This document shows positions 54,582 to 63,253 of a stretch of 64,000 nt of DNA, one piece after another. Made by a program: the position numbers and the translations under genes. Location of the stretch: assembly GCA_050015095.1 (NCBI GenBank), contig JBEKCC010000001.1:434001-498000 (forward strand), given 5' to 3'. Source of the stretch: MVRE01 sp015660965. Lineage in GTDB: Archaea > Halobacteriota > Methanomicrobia > Methanomicrobiales > Methanospirillaceae. Position 1 is the stretch's first letter. The number at the start of each line of letters is the position of its first letter. The notes below the pieces were generated by a model. That model was not told the DNA's origin and ran no database searches. It worked only from the letters and a program-made list of their open reading frames with translations.

Positions 54582-56030
54582 TCACATATCAAAGTAAAGG
54601 TGGAACTCCCACGGGTGCGGGCGGAGCCTAACACCATCCATCTCTGCACGTTTGTAATCGATCCAGACATCAATGACGTCTTGGGTGAACACACTACCCT
54701 GAAGGAGGAACTTATGATCGGCTTCCAACGCATCGATTGCCTGTTCGAGCGACCCAGGAACAGTCGGGATCTTTTTTGCTTCCTTGCTATCGAGATCGTA
54801 GGTGTTGCCTTCGAATGCTTCCCCGGGATCGATCTTCTTCTTGACACCGTCAAGACCTGCCATGAGCATGGCAGAGAATGAGAGGTACGGGTTACACATC
54901 GGATCAGGTGGCCTAAACTCAATCCTCTTGGTCTTGGGGTTGTCGGTATACATCGGGATCCTAACTGCAGCCGAACGGTTCCGCATTGAATATACGAGGT
55001 TCACCGGTGCTTCATACCCCGGTACAAGCCGTTTGTACGAGTTTGTGGTCGGGGCACAGAACGCCATGAGTGCATTCGCGTGCTCGAGCAGCCCGCCAAT
55101 ATAGTACTTTGTCAGCTGGCTGATCATGCCATAGCCTTTTGCGTCGAAGAAGAGGTTCTTATCTCCTTTCCAGAGTGACTGATGGGTGTGCATGCCTGAG
55201 CCGTTGTCACCAAAGAGGGGTTTGGGCATGAAGGTTGCAACCATGCCGAACTTACGTGCCATGTTCTTTACTATGTATTTGTACATCATGCAGTAATCCG
55301 CCATTTTAACGAGGGAACTGTACCGCATATCGATTTCGTTCTGTCCGGCAGTTGCAACTTCATGGTGATGAACTTCAACGGGTATTCCGGTATCGATCAT
55401 TTTATTTACCATCTGGCTGCGGATATCCTGAAGCGAGTCGTGGGGCGGCACCGGGAAATACCCCTCTTTATACCGGGGCTTGTACCCGAGGTTTGGCTTT
55501 TCATCCCTGCCGGAGTTCCAGCTGCCTTCAACAGAATCGACAGCGTAAAATCCCTGGTTGACGGACTGGGAAAATCGTACATCATTAAAGAGGAAGAACT
55601 CATACTCTGGTCCCCAATAACTTGTATCAGCAATACCGGAAGCCTTGAGATATTCTTCTGCTTTGTGTGCGATGAACCGCGGGTCACGGGTATATGCCTC
55701 CTTGGTCACCGGGTCGTAGACATCACAGATAATACTTAATGTGGTGACTTCACAGATGGGATCAACCACAGCGGTTGACGGGTCCAAACACAGGATCATG
55801 TCGGATTCCTGGATCTTCTGGAATCCACGGATTGATGATCCGTCAAACCCAATACCTTCTTTCCATATACCTGATGCCGCATCACTCGATTCCGTAAGTT
55901 CCGTGGAAGGAATGGAGAAATGCTGCCACAATCCAGGAAGGTCATTGAATTTAAAGTCAATAATCTGAATTTCATTCTGTCCAATCTGTGCTATAATCGA
56001 ATCGACAGTTTCTTGTGTCACAGAATTCAT
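54582..56030 (-). CDS. glnA: Glutamine synthetase, GSI-beta-like
   Basis: A 482-aa type I glutamine synthetase making glutamine from glutamate, ammonia and ATP. Features are GFDGSSIRGFQKI, YWGPEYEFFLF, the ATP-binding PKPLFGDNGSGMHTHQS, and NRSAAVRIP. It has the extra central insertion and a C-terminal GNTYDLDSKE segment, aligned with the adenylylation Tyr region of GSI-beta enzymes. ATG 56030 is the family-like start (MNSVTQETVDSIIAQ); the upstream extension is promoter DNA. The gene looks richer in GC than its neighbours. It is upstream of the glutamate synthase genes on the same strand, though separated by 233 bases. Confidence 0.93.
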   Translation of the reverse strand: MNSVTQETVDSIIAQIGQNEIQIIDFKFNDLPGLWQHFSIPSTELTESSDAASGIWKEGIGFDGSSIRGFQKIQESDMILCLDPSTAVVDPICEVTTLSIICDVYDPVTKEAYTRDPRFIAHKAEEYLKASGIADTSYWGPEYEFFLFNDVRFSQSVNQGFYAVDSVEGSWNSGRDEKPNLGYKPRYKEGYFPVPPHDSLQDIRSQMVNKMIDTGIPVEVHHHEVATAGQNEIDMRYSSLVKMADYCMMYKYIVKNMARKFGMVATFMPKPLFGDNGSGMHTHQSLWKGDKNLFFDAKGYGMISQLTKYYIGGLLEHANALMAFCAPTTNSYKRLVPGYEAPVNLVYSMRNRSAAVRIPMYTDNPKTKRIEFRPPDPMCNPYLSFSAMLMAGLDGVKKKIDPGEAFEGNTYDLDSKEAKKIPTVPGSLEQAIDALEADHKFLLQGSVFTQDVIDVWIDYKRAEMDGVRLRPHPWEFHLYFDM

Positions 56031-56149
56031 TAGATCACTTTTCTTTTTGGTTGCCAAAGATCTCACCAACCATCTGACTCCACTATACCCGGTGCAATAA
56101 AGTTTCGATAATAAGATCGTGCATTCAGGTAAGTGGATAGAGAGACGTA

Positions 56150-56180
56150 GGAATAATAGTTCTATCGAACAATATTTAAA
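56150..56180 (-). promoter_or_regulatory. TATA box and NrpR-like operator of the minus-strand glnA
   Basis: On the minus strand TTTAAATATT (56171-56180) is followed 8 bases downstream by AGAACTATTATTCC (56150-56163), which is GGAA-N6-TTCT on the plus strand, one base off the methanogen NrpR consensus GGAA-N6-TTCC. The expected start is near 56150, leaving a leader of about 120 bases. The rest of the 305-base space between the two glnA genes (56031-56335) is AT-rich without coding sequence. Confidence 0.5.
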
Positions 56181-56335
56181 CATTACTAATGTAGGGTAGA
56201 AGAATTTTGCCTTTAATAATATATCTTAAAAAAATTATTGTCTTTATTTCCATCAATTAAATAGTCGTTCACCTCACCACATTTTCATGATCAATTTAGG
56301 AAGAAATTAGTAGAAAGTAATCCAAACAAAAAGGC

Positions 56336-57664
56336 ATGGTAACAGATAACATTTCTAAAGTGCTGAAGCGTATCGAATCTGATAAAGTAAAATTTATCCG
56401 GCTTCAATTTACTGATGTTTTGGGTCAACCAAAAAATGCTGCAATTCCGGTCGCTCAGGCAGAGAAAGCATTGACCGATGGAACATGGTTTGATGGATCT
56501 TCAATTGAGGGATTCACCCGCATTGAAGAATCCGATATGCTACTCAAAGCAGACCCGGCATCATATTCTTTATTACCATGGAGACCTGCTGAGGGAAAGG
56601 TCGCCCGATTTGTATGTGATGTCTATACATACGGAAACAAACCTTTTGAAGGCGACCCCAGGTATATACTGAAAAAGACAATGGCAGAAGCCGCAAAAAT
56701 GGGTTTTGGTTTTAACACAGGTCCTGAACTCGAATTTTTCTTTTTTAATCTGATCGATGGTCGTCCCACAACACAATTCCCTGACCAAGGTTGTTATTTT
56801 GATCTGGCCCCGAATGATAAAGCGGAAGATGTACGCCGTGAGATTGTGCTTGCGCTGACTGAGATGGGATTTGAAATTGAGATGTCCCACCATGAGGTTG
56901 CTGCAAGTCAACACGAGATCGATTTCAAATATGCCGACGCAGTTATTACTGCAGATAGAGTGATGACCTATAAATATGCAACTAAGGCAATCGCATTGAA
57001 ATACGGGCTCCATGCGTCATTTATGGCAAAACCGATTTCCGGTATCAATGGTAGTGGGATGCACACCCATGGCTCGTTGTCTAAAAACGGGAAAAATGCA
57101 TTCTATGACCCCGATACACCCAAAGGCATCAGTGACGTCGCTTTATACTACATTGGCGGACTGCTGAAACATGCAAAGGCAATCACACGTGTGGCAAACC
57201 CGACAATCAACTCGTACAAGCGATTAGTTCCTGGATTTGAAGCACCGGTTTACATCTCGTGGAGCACGACTAACCGTTCTGCACTTATACGTGTCCCTGC
57301 AGCCCGAGGTAATAGTACGCGTGCAGAATTTCGGAGTCCAGATCCGATGTGTAATCCGTATCTTACGTTCGCCTGTATGCTTGCGGCAGGTCTTGATGGT
57401 ATCAAAAACAAGATTTTACCGCCCGACAGCACGGACACCAATATCTATCACCTCAGCGCAAAAGAACGTAAAAAACTTAAGATTGACATGCTACCCGGAA
57501 GCCTCACGGAATCTCAGGAATACTTAGAGAAGGATGGGGTTCTCTGTGCAACACTCGGTGACCACATTGTGGAGAATCTCAGCCGCATTGCTGAACAGGA
57601 AAATGATGCATACCGTCTTGCAGTACACCAATGGGAACTAGACAGGTATCTTCCCACATATTAA
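56336..57664 (+). CDS. glnA: Glutamine synthetase, GSI-alpha-like
   Basis: A 442-aa type I glutamine synthetase, distinct from its divergent neighbour. Features are WFDGSSIEGFTRIEESD, FNTGPELEFFFF, FMAKPISGINGSGMHTHGS and NRSALIRVPAARG, with no central insertion and no adenylylation-type Tyr segment. This is the form typical of Gram-positive bacteria and many archaea, regulated by feedback and by PII/NrpR proteins rather than covalent modification. It has no clear NrpR site immediately upstream. Leader and TATA are not well defined (TCAATTAAATAG near 56250 is a candidate). Confidence 0.94.
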   Translation: MVTDNISKVLKRIESDKVKFIRLQFTDVLGQPKNAAIPVAQAEKALTDGTWFDGSSIEGFTRIEESDMLLKADPASYSLLPWRPAEGKVARFVCDVYTYGNKPFEGDPRYILKKTMAEAAKMGFGFNTGPELEFFFFNLIDGRPTTQFPDQGCYFDLAPNDKAEDVRREIVLALTEMGFEIEMSHHEVAASQHEIDFKYADAVITADRVMTYKYATKAIALKYGLHASFMAKPISGINGSGMHTHGSLSKNGKNAFYDPDTPKGISDVALYYIGGLLKHAKAITRVANPTINSYKRLVPGFEAPVYISWSTTNRSALIRVPAARGNSTRAEFRSPDPMCNPYLTFACMLAAGLDGIKNKILPPDSTDTNIYHLSAKERKKLKIDMLPGSLTESQEYLEKDGVLCATLGDHIVENLSRIAEQENDAYRLAVHQWELDRYLPTY

Positions 57665-57764
57665 CTTTCTTTTTTATTATCTATATTATTATTTAATATT
57701 TTTTTATATTAATCCTTGTGATTCTACCTCAAAACACATTTAAATTTTGAGTAAAAACAAAATA

Positions 57765-57790
57765 TTTATAAGCATAGGAATTTAACTTCC
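57765..57790 (+). promoter_or_regulatory. TATA box and NrpR operator for amt-glnK
   Basis: TTTATAAG (57765-57772) is followed by GGAATTTAACTTCC (57777-57790), a perfect GGAA-N6-TTCC, the operator consensus of the nitrogen repressor NrpR in methanogens. It overlaps the expected start region. The amt ATG is 220 bases further on, preceded by a clear GAGGTGAT ribosome site (58001-58008). Within the 347-base gap a 9-codon frame (from 57830, MAYDGFPLY) is the only other thing seen. Confidence 0.65.
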
Positions 57791-58011
57791 TTCCTATAAT
57801 TTCGAAATTCTTCACAATGGTAAGACACAGAAATGGCATATGATGGATTCCCTTTGTATTAAAAATACCGGTTTTCTGGACTTTCAATCTGGCACTGGAT
57901 ATAGGGTAAGATCATTACCAACCCTGTGTTTTAATGAGCGCGGTCTGATGACAACAACAATCATAAAGACCGCTTTGCTTAATGTCGAACATTTACAGTT
58001 GAGGTGATTGA

Positions 58012-59214
58012 ATGGCTATAGATTCTGGAGCAACAGCATGGATTCTAGCGGCAACAGCTCTTGTGATGCTGATGACGCCAGGTGTAGGATTTTTCTACGG
58101 CGGTCTTGTTCGTAAGAAAAATTTTATCTCAATGATATTACTGTCATTTGTTGCTTTTGCACTGGTGAGCATACAATGGGTGCTTATTGGGTACACACTT
58201 GCCTTTGGCCCGGATGTTAGCGGGTTCATTGGAAATCTCAATTTCCTAGGACTAAACGGAGTGGGGATGGATCCGGGTTCCTACAGTCCGATTATTCCAA
58301 GTATGCTCTACATGGTATTCCAGTTGGTATTTGCAACGGTGACAATGGCGATAGTAACATCAGGAATGGCAGAACGCGTAAAGTTCAGTTCATACATCAT
58401 ATTTGCCCTTCTCTGGACGACGATTGTCTATGATCCCCTTGCTCACTGGGTGTGGGGTGGAGGTTGGGCAGCACAATTTGGATCCCTCGATTTCGCTGGG
58501 GGTACGGTCGTTCACATAAGTTCCGGTTTTGCCGCACTTGCAGTCGCATTTGTGATCGGAAAACGTGCGGGGTTCGGTCAATATCTCATGGAACCCAACA
58601 ACATTCCGATGACAATTCTTGGTGCAGCGATGCTGTGGTTCGGCTGGTTTGGGTTTAATGCAGGCAGTGCTATAGCAGCCAATGGTCTTGCTGTAAGCGC
58701 CTTTGTTGTCACCAACACAGCTGCAGCAACAGCTGCCCTTGCCTGGCTCTTTGCAAGCTGGATTCGTGGTAAACCCAGTTCATTAGGATTCGTAAGCGGC
58801 GCTGTCGCTGGCCTTGTTGCCATTACACCCGCAGCCGGTTACGTGACTCCAATGGCAGCAATCGTAATAGGTGCTGTTGCGGGTGTCCTCTGTTACTCCA
58901 TGATGCTCTTCCGGCTCAAGAAAGGATGGGATGAAAGTCTTGATTGCTGGTCAATCCACGGAATGGGCGGTTTGTGGGGAGCACTCGCAACGGGTATCTT
59001 TGCAGCCGCTGCTGTAAACGGTTTCCCAGGTTTACTCGAAGGTAACTTCCATCAATTCATTGCAAACGCAACAGGTGCCTTTGCTGCATTGATCTATTCT
59101 TTCGTCGTAACCTATATCCTAGCTACGGTCATTGACAAGACAATTGGACTGCGTGTGACGGAAGAAGAGGAATATGTCGGACTCGATATCTCCCAGCATG
59201 GGGAGCATATCTGA
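58012..59214 (+). CDS. amt: Ammonium transporter
   Basis: A 400-aa Amt/Mep/Rh channel with about 11 membrane helices. It begins directly with the first helix (GATAWILAATALVMLMTPG and GFFYGGLVRKKN). The twin pore histidines are in GGTVVHISSG and CWSIHGMGG. The C-terminal cytoplasmic tail (YVGLDISQHGEHI) would meet the PII protein. It moves ammonium into the cell when nitrogen is scarce. It is followed 13 bases later by glnK, the usual pair. Expression is probably controlled by the NrpR-like site upstream. Confidence 0.97.
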   Translation: MAIDSGATAWILAATALVMLMTPGVGFFYGGLVRKKNFISMILLSFVAFALVSIQWVLIGYTLAFGPDVSGFIGNLNFLGLNGVGMDPGSYSPIIPSMLYMVFQLVFATVTMAIVTSGMAERVKFSSYIIFALLWTTIVYDPLAHWVWGGGWAAQFGSLDFAGGTVVHISSGFAALAVAFVIGKRAGFGQYLMEPNNIPMTILGAAMLWFGWFGFNAGSAIAANGLAVSAFVVTNTAAATAALAWLFASWIRGKPSSLGFVSGAVAGLVAITPAAGYVTPMAAIVIGAVAGVLCYSMMLFRLKKGWDESLDCWSIHGMGGLWGALATGIFAAAAVNGFPGLLEGNFHQFIANATGAFAALIYSFVVTYILATVIDKTIGLRVTEEEEYVGLDISQHGEHI

Positions 59215-59227
59215 AGGAGTGATCGCC

Positions 59228-59557
59228 ATGAAAATGATTAAAGCAATCATCAAACCAGAACGATTTGAGTACGTGAAAAAAGCTCTCGAAGAAAAAGGAT
59301 ATGTTAGTATGACCGTGACTGAAGTAAAAGGACGCGGAGATCAGAAAGGTATCGCTCTGGAGTATCGTGGCAAGTTGATGACAGTTGACATGTTACCCAA
59401 AATCAAGATCGAAATTGTAATCAAAGATGCAACAGTTGATGATCTGATTAAAACTATCATAGACTCTGCACGCACTGGAAAGATCGGTGACGGAAAAATC
59501 TTCGTTATTCCAGTTGAGAAGGCAATCAGGGTACGAACTGGTGAGGTTGATTCTTAA
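59228..59557 (+). CDS. glnK: Nitrogen regulatory PII protein (GlnK)
   Basis: A 109-aa PII signal protein. It opens MKMIKAIIKPERFEYVKKAL; the T-loop is GRGDQKGIALEYRGKLMTVDMLPK, and the C-terminal loop has GKIGDGKIFVIPVEKAIRVRTGE. It senses ATP/ADP and 2-oxoglutarate and can block Amt. Compared with E. coli GlnB, Tyr46 is kept in the T-loop but Tyr51, the uridylylation site, is replaced, so control is by ligands and not covalent modification. ATG 59228 follows GAAGGAG; an upstream in-frame ATG at 59174 lies inside amt and is rejected. Confidence 0.95.
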   Translation: MKMIKAIIKPERFEYVKKALEEKGYVSMTVTEVKGRGDQKGIALEYRGKLMTVDMLPKIKIEIVIKDATVDDLIKTIIDSARTGKIGDGKIFVIPVEKAIRVRTGEVDS

Positions 59558-59692
59558 AAAAATACAATCAAAAAGATAATCCTCCCTTTACCACACATTG
59601 ATGGGAATTAATTCCAATATTTTTTTTAAAAAATATCTAAAACGTTACACTTTATAAAAAAGAGATTCCGTGATAAGGAGGATACAAATTTT

Positions 59693-60049
59693 TTATTTAA
59701 ACTCGAAGAGCACCCGTAACTTCTTTTCGATATGAGGTGAAATATGGTGGTGTCCGGGAATATTCATTGATTCACGATCATGTTTAATTGCTTCCTCGAT
59801 ATCCTCATCAGAAATTCCATGTTGCTCATGATCGATAATTTCTGTGGAATATAACCTTCCCCCCCCATATATCAGGCGACAGAGAGCTGGACTGGGTTGA
59901 TCAGCCCGAATGAAGTAAAAGGAGGAGCCAATAAGTGACTTACGGTATTCTTGCAATTGGAAGAAGAGCATATCGAGATCTGACTCAGGTTCATCAGTCA
60001 CATTGTTAATAAAACGGATCAAACAACCTTCCTGTTGTGTTTGCGCCAT
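59693..60049 (-). CDS. Small conserved-looking hypothetical protein
   Basis: A 118-aa soluble protein, acidic in the second half. A possible His-rich segment lies near the C-terminus (NIPGHHHISPHIEKKL), preceded by ISDEDIEEAIKHDRE. No family recognised. It stands alone, convergent with glnK and divergent from the gene at 60237. The gaps on both sides are 135 and 187 bases and AT-rich. The His cluster might bind metal, a guess only. Confidence 0.6.
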   Translation of the reverse strand: MAQTQQEGCLIRFINNVTDEPESDLDMLFFQLQEYRKSLIGSSFYFIRADQPSPALCRLIYGGGRLYSTEIIDHEQHGISDEDIEEAIKHDRESMNIPGHHHISPHIEKKLRVLFEFK

Positions 60050-60236
60050 CTTTCTTCCCCTCTCAGATCTTGCTACATGATCTCCCTTTCCATGTGTCTA
60101 GATAGCACATGGCATAGGTACGATGGAAATACATTTCCTAACTATTTAAACATTATTGATAGTACCTTTCTGTCTTCAACTAACCGCATCAAAGCAGATT
60201 GTTATCTACTATACAAACGGATATTATGGGTAATTC

Positions 60237-61385
60237 ATGATTCCATGGCTCAATAACAATTTTAAAAATTTCAAACCCACAGCAGCGAATGCACTTAATG
60301 CTACTCGACATATGAATAGAATCGAACGAAAGAAACTTTTTTCCCCGGATATCGAACCCATGCGAACTGCTGAGGGGAGATGGTTTGAAGCAATCATTTA
60401 TGAGATGTTTCTGGAGATCTCCCAAAAATCCGATCGAATAAAATACCTCGCTCGTAAAGGTGCCGATGCCCCAAAGAACCAGAAGCTTGCTCAACTTGGG
60501 CAGAATGGAATTCTTTACTCTAAATATGGCGATATTGTGATTCGCGGTAACGGTCAAGATCTTGCTGAGTTTGACCTTTTACTTGTTACCAGTAACAACG
60601 AGATCGGATTTGCTGAAGTTGTCACATCTCCATCTGATCTAAAGGAATTCGAGCAAGAGGTCCAATACAAAAAAACGCTTTTGGGCTATCTCTATGACCA
60701 AAAAACCGTACCATTCCTTCTAATCTCATCATTTGATATTTCAAATTACTCAGTCGTCAAACGACTAGCAAAAGCCAAGGAGAACGCGATTATATTCACG
60801 AGCTCATGTGAGCAGATTAAAAAGTTGGTCAAACATTATCGGCCACGTATCCTGTATACACGACCGGAAAAACACAACAAATTAATTTCAGCAACCGATC
60901 TTTTGTTTAAAAAACCATTCGATTACAAGAGATTTCATGACCAAGTAAAAAATCAGATCTTCTCCCGCATTACTAACAAAGCTCAGGAACATCATTTACC
61001 ATCAACCAAATTCACAGATCCACTTGTTAAAAAAGTTCTTTATGGGGCACTCTATCCACAAGCAATAAAAATTCTTTGTGATATTTACGGACTCTTTGTG
61101 AAAGGAAAAAGAATTGAGTTTTCAGACTTTGCACAACACTACTCAAAAGCAATAATCGCTACTGATTTACCAGGTTACGAATTGATTATATACCTTAGAT
61201 CACGGCAGAAAAAGGAGTACTTGAAAATGGTTCAGCTAAAAGACGGACATTTCAAGTATGAGCGTCCGACGCCCCCCAAGGTTGGTTTCTTCCTGTGGCT
61301 TGAATCGATCCAACCGAATCTCGGTGTTAGAATCACCTCTTCGATTCTTGAAACGTTTACTGTAAAAAATAAGAACACAAAATAG
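60237..61385 (+). CDS. Uncharacterised protein with a PD-(D/E)XK-like nuclease pattern
   Basis: A 382-aa soluble basic protein. Near residues 110-130, DLAEFDLLLVTSNNEIGFAEV gives an acidic residue, hydrophobic strand, and E-x-V in place of the usual E-x-K of restriction-like nucleases; an upstream E (AEGRWFEAIIYE) could complete the site. The later parts are lysine-rich and unknown, with a possible helical domain near residues 225-320. No other defence or repair gene is adjacent. A nuclease-fold role is a suggestion, not shown. Confidence 0.55.
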   Translation: MIPWLNNNFKNFKPTAANALNATRHMNRIERKKLFSPDIEPMRTAEGRWFEAIIYEMFLEISQKSDRIKYLARKGADAPKNQKLAQLGQNGILYSKYGDIVIRGNGQDLAEFDLLLVTSNNEIGFAEVVTSPSDLKEFEQEVQYKKTLLGYLYDQKTVPFLLISSFDISNYSVVKRLAKAKENAIIFTSSCEQIKKLVKHYRPRILYTRPEKHNKLISATDLLFKKPFDYKRFHDQVKNQIFSRITNKAQEHHLPSTKFTDPLVKKVLYGALYPQAIKILCDIYGLFVKGKRIEFSDFAQHYSKAIIATDLPGYELIIYLRSRQKKEYLKMVQLKDGHFKYERPTPPKVGFFLWLESIQPNLGVRITSSILETFTVKNKNTK

Positions 61386-61472
61386 ACCAATCTTTTGAGT
61401 TCGGATACTTACTTACCACTTTTCAATAAGAAAAAATTGGAAAATATTGGTTTTATTTTTATGTTTTACTCG

Positions 61473-63062
61473 TCAATCTAACAAAATACTTATCGCTTCA
61501 CGATGGTAAGCATCCATTACATATGAGATTCCGGAGATCTTTGCAGATTCGTCGGTAAGTGCCATAATATCATTTCGCGAAATCGTAGACAGAGCGAAAT
61601 TTCTGGTGCCGGACATAATTTGCTGAAGACCGGTTTTAAATTTTTGGGTATATGAATAAACGCCGATCGCACCTGTTGGAATTTCCTTGAAACGTTCACC
61701 ATACTTCTGTTTAAGCTCTTCGTAACAAACAAAAATCTGTTCCATAGTGTTTCCATATTTTGAGACGGTTTTAGGGAGAACCCCTTCTTTTAACCACATT
61801 CCAATATTTTTGCCTACCATGGCAGGAATCATAAGTCCCCTCCCCATACACACTGCTTTAACATACGGGCTACCCATGGCAATTGCTTTGAAAACATTCG
61901 GTTCATCGGAAAATCCCCCGGCCATCGCAATGCAAGGAACTCGCATACCTCGTTTTGTAAGCTGTTCACAGAAATCGTACATAAGAGCTTGAAGGTAAAA
62001 AGTTGGAATCCCCCATTCATTCATCATAGGCCATGGACTCATCCCAGTACCTCCTGATGCACCATCAATCGTTAAAAGATCAATTTTCGCTTCTGCACCA
62101 TAGCGGATTGCCATGGCAAGCTCTACAGCAGAATAGGCTCCAGTCTTCAACGTGATTCGTTTAAATCCGATATCTCTCAACCGGTTGATTTCTTCTAAAA
62201 ACGTTTCCTTTGTGATAAACCCAAGCCGAGAATGCCGCTCAAACTCTTTAATAGATCCAGCTTTGAATGCATTTGCATATTCAGGGAGTGTCGGATCTGG
62301 AAGTACAATATAACCACGTTTTTTTAGTTCAAGTGCACGTTCAAGAGTAGGGACCTTTACTTCTCCGCCAATAGATTTAGCACCCTGTCCCCATTTTAGT
62401 TCAATAGTCTCCAGATTGTGTTTGCTTGCAACGTATTCTGCAGTTCCAAGCCGGGTATCTTCAACATTTAACTGGACAAGCATCTCACCATAACCTTCAG
62501 AAAATTTTCGATAAATCTCAATGCGTCGATCCATCTCTGGTGATTTTCTCACTTTACCTTTAACATCGAGTTCAAGGTCTGGATCCACTCCACAAACGTT
62601 TTCGCCACAGACACAAGTTATTCCAGAGATCGCAGCACCAATAGCGACATGCTCCCAGTTTACTCTTGCAATTTCTGTTGACCCCAAAGCCCCGGTAAAA
62701 ATAGGAATACGCATTTTGACAATCTTGCTCCATCCATACTCGGTCTCTGTGTTTACCTTTGAAAAGACCGCTGTGTCCGGGCCGATTTCACTCCCTATAG
62801 GAAGCCCTTTTGCCCCAACAGCATATCCTTGAATATTCAAATGAGAATAATCGATAGGATAATTCTTATTAGCACCAGCCGTCATTCCACCAAACGGAAT
62901 GGGATAAAGAACTTCCCTACCGCGAAACGATGATAACCAGCTTTCGCAGCTCCCTTTGCATCCATCCAGACATCTTGTACAAATACCAGACATTGGAACA
63001 ACATCTCGTGAACGATTGACTGTTCCAGTTGCCTCATTAGCATTAGGCTGTCGAAGATTCAT
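61473..63062 (-). CDS. FMN-binding glutamate synthase family protein, stand-alone
   Basis: A 529-aa protein with the FMN barrel of glutamate synthases: PIFTGALGSTEIA, ELKWGQGAKSIGGEV, TIDGASGGTGMSPW and IAMAGGFSDEPNVFKA. The N-terminus has a Cys cluster (CTRCLDGCKGSC) unlike the double ferredoxin of the 51791 subunit, and there is no amidotransferase or GXGXG partner beside it. It may use another amino donor or a different substrate; such solitary homologues are known in methanogens without assigned function. The 190-base gap upstream is AT-rich and appears non-coding. Confidence 0.85.
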   Translation of the reverse strand: MNLRQPNANEATGTVNRSRDVVPMSGICTRCLDGCKGSCESWLSSFRGREVLYPIPFGGMTAGANKNYPIDYSHLNIQGYAVGAKGLPIGSEIGPDTAVFSKVNTETEYGWSKIVKMRIPIFTGALGSTEIARVNWEHVAIGAAISGITCVCGENVCGVDPDLELDVKGKVRKSPEMDRRIEIYRKFSEGYGEMLVQLNVEDTRLGTAEYVASKHNLETIELKWGQGAKSIGGEVKVPTLERALELKKRGYIVLPDPTLPEYANAFKAGSIKEFERHSRLGFITKETFLEEINRLRDIGFKRITLKTGAYSAVELAMAIRYGAEAKIDLLTIDGASGGTGMSPWPMMNEWGIPTFYLQALMYDFCEQLTKRGMRVPCIAMAGGFSDEPNVFKAIAMGSPYVKAVCMGRGLMIPAMVGKNIGMWLKEGVLPKTVSKYGNTMEQIFVCYEELKQKYGERFKEIPTGAIGVYSYTQKFKTGLQQIMSGTRNFALSTISRNDIMALTDESAKISGISYVMDAYHREAISILLD

Positions 63063-63253
63063 GTTTCACTCCCAATTTTAGATTCCAATAAACATATGAG
63101 CGATAATGAGCCCAAACAAATTATTTTTTAATTGATATACGTTAATAAGCACTATCTTTATATTTTGCTGTAAGATTAGAAATTGTAATCTCGTTATCGA
63201 GAGATAAGAGAGGAAAAACCAAATACAGAGTAAAAAACCGGAAAAAGAAGTTA

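Noticed and set aside
56031..56183. N-terminal extension of glnA to 56183
   Set aside because: The extension covers the TATA box and NrpR-like site and has no family match; ATG 56030 fits the family.
57830..57859. Nine-codon frame in the amt leader
   Set aside because: Too short, and without a ribosome site; mentioned only as the sole reading frame of note in the leader.
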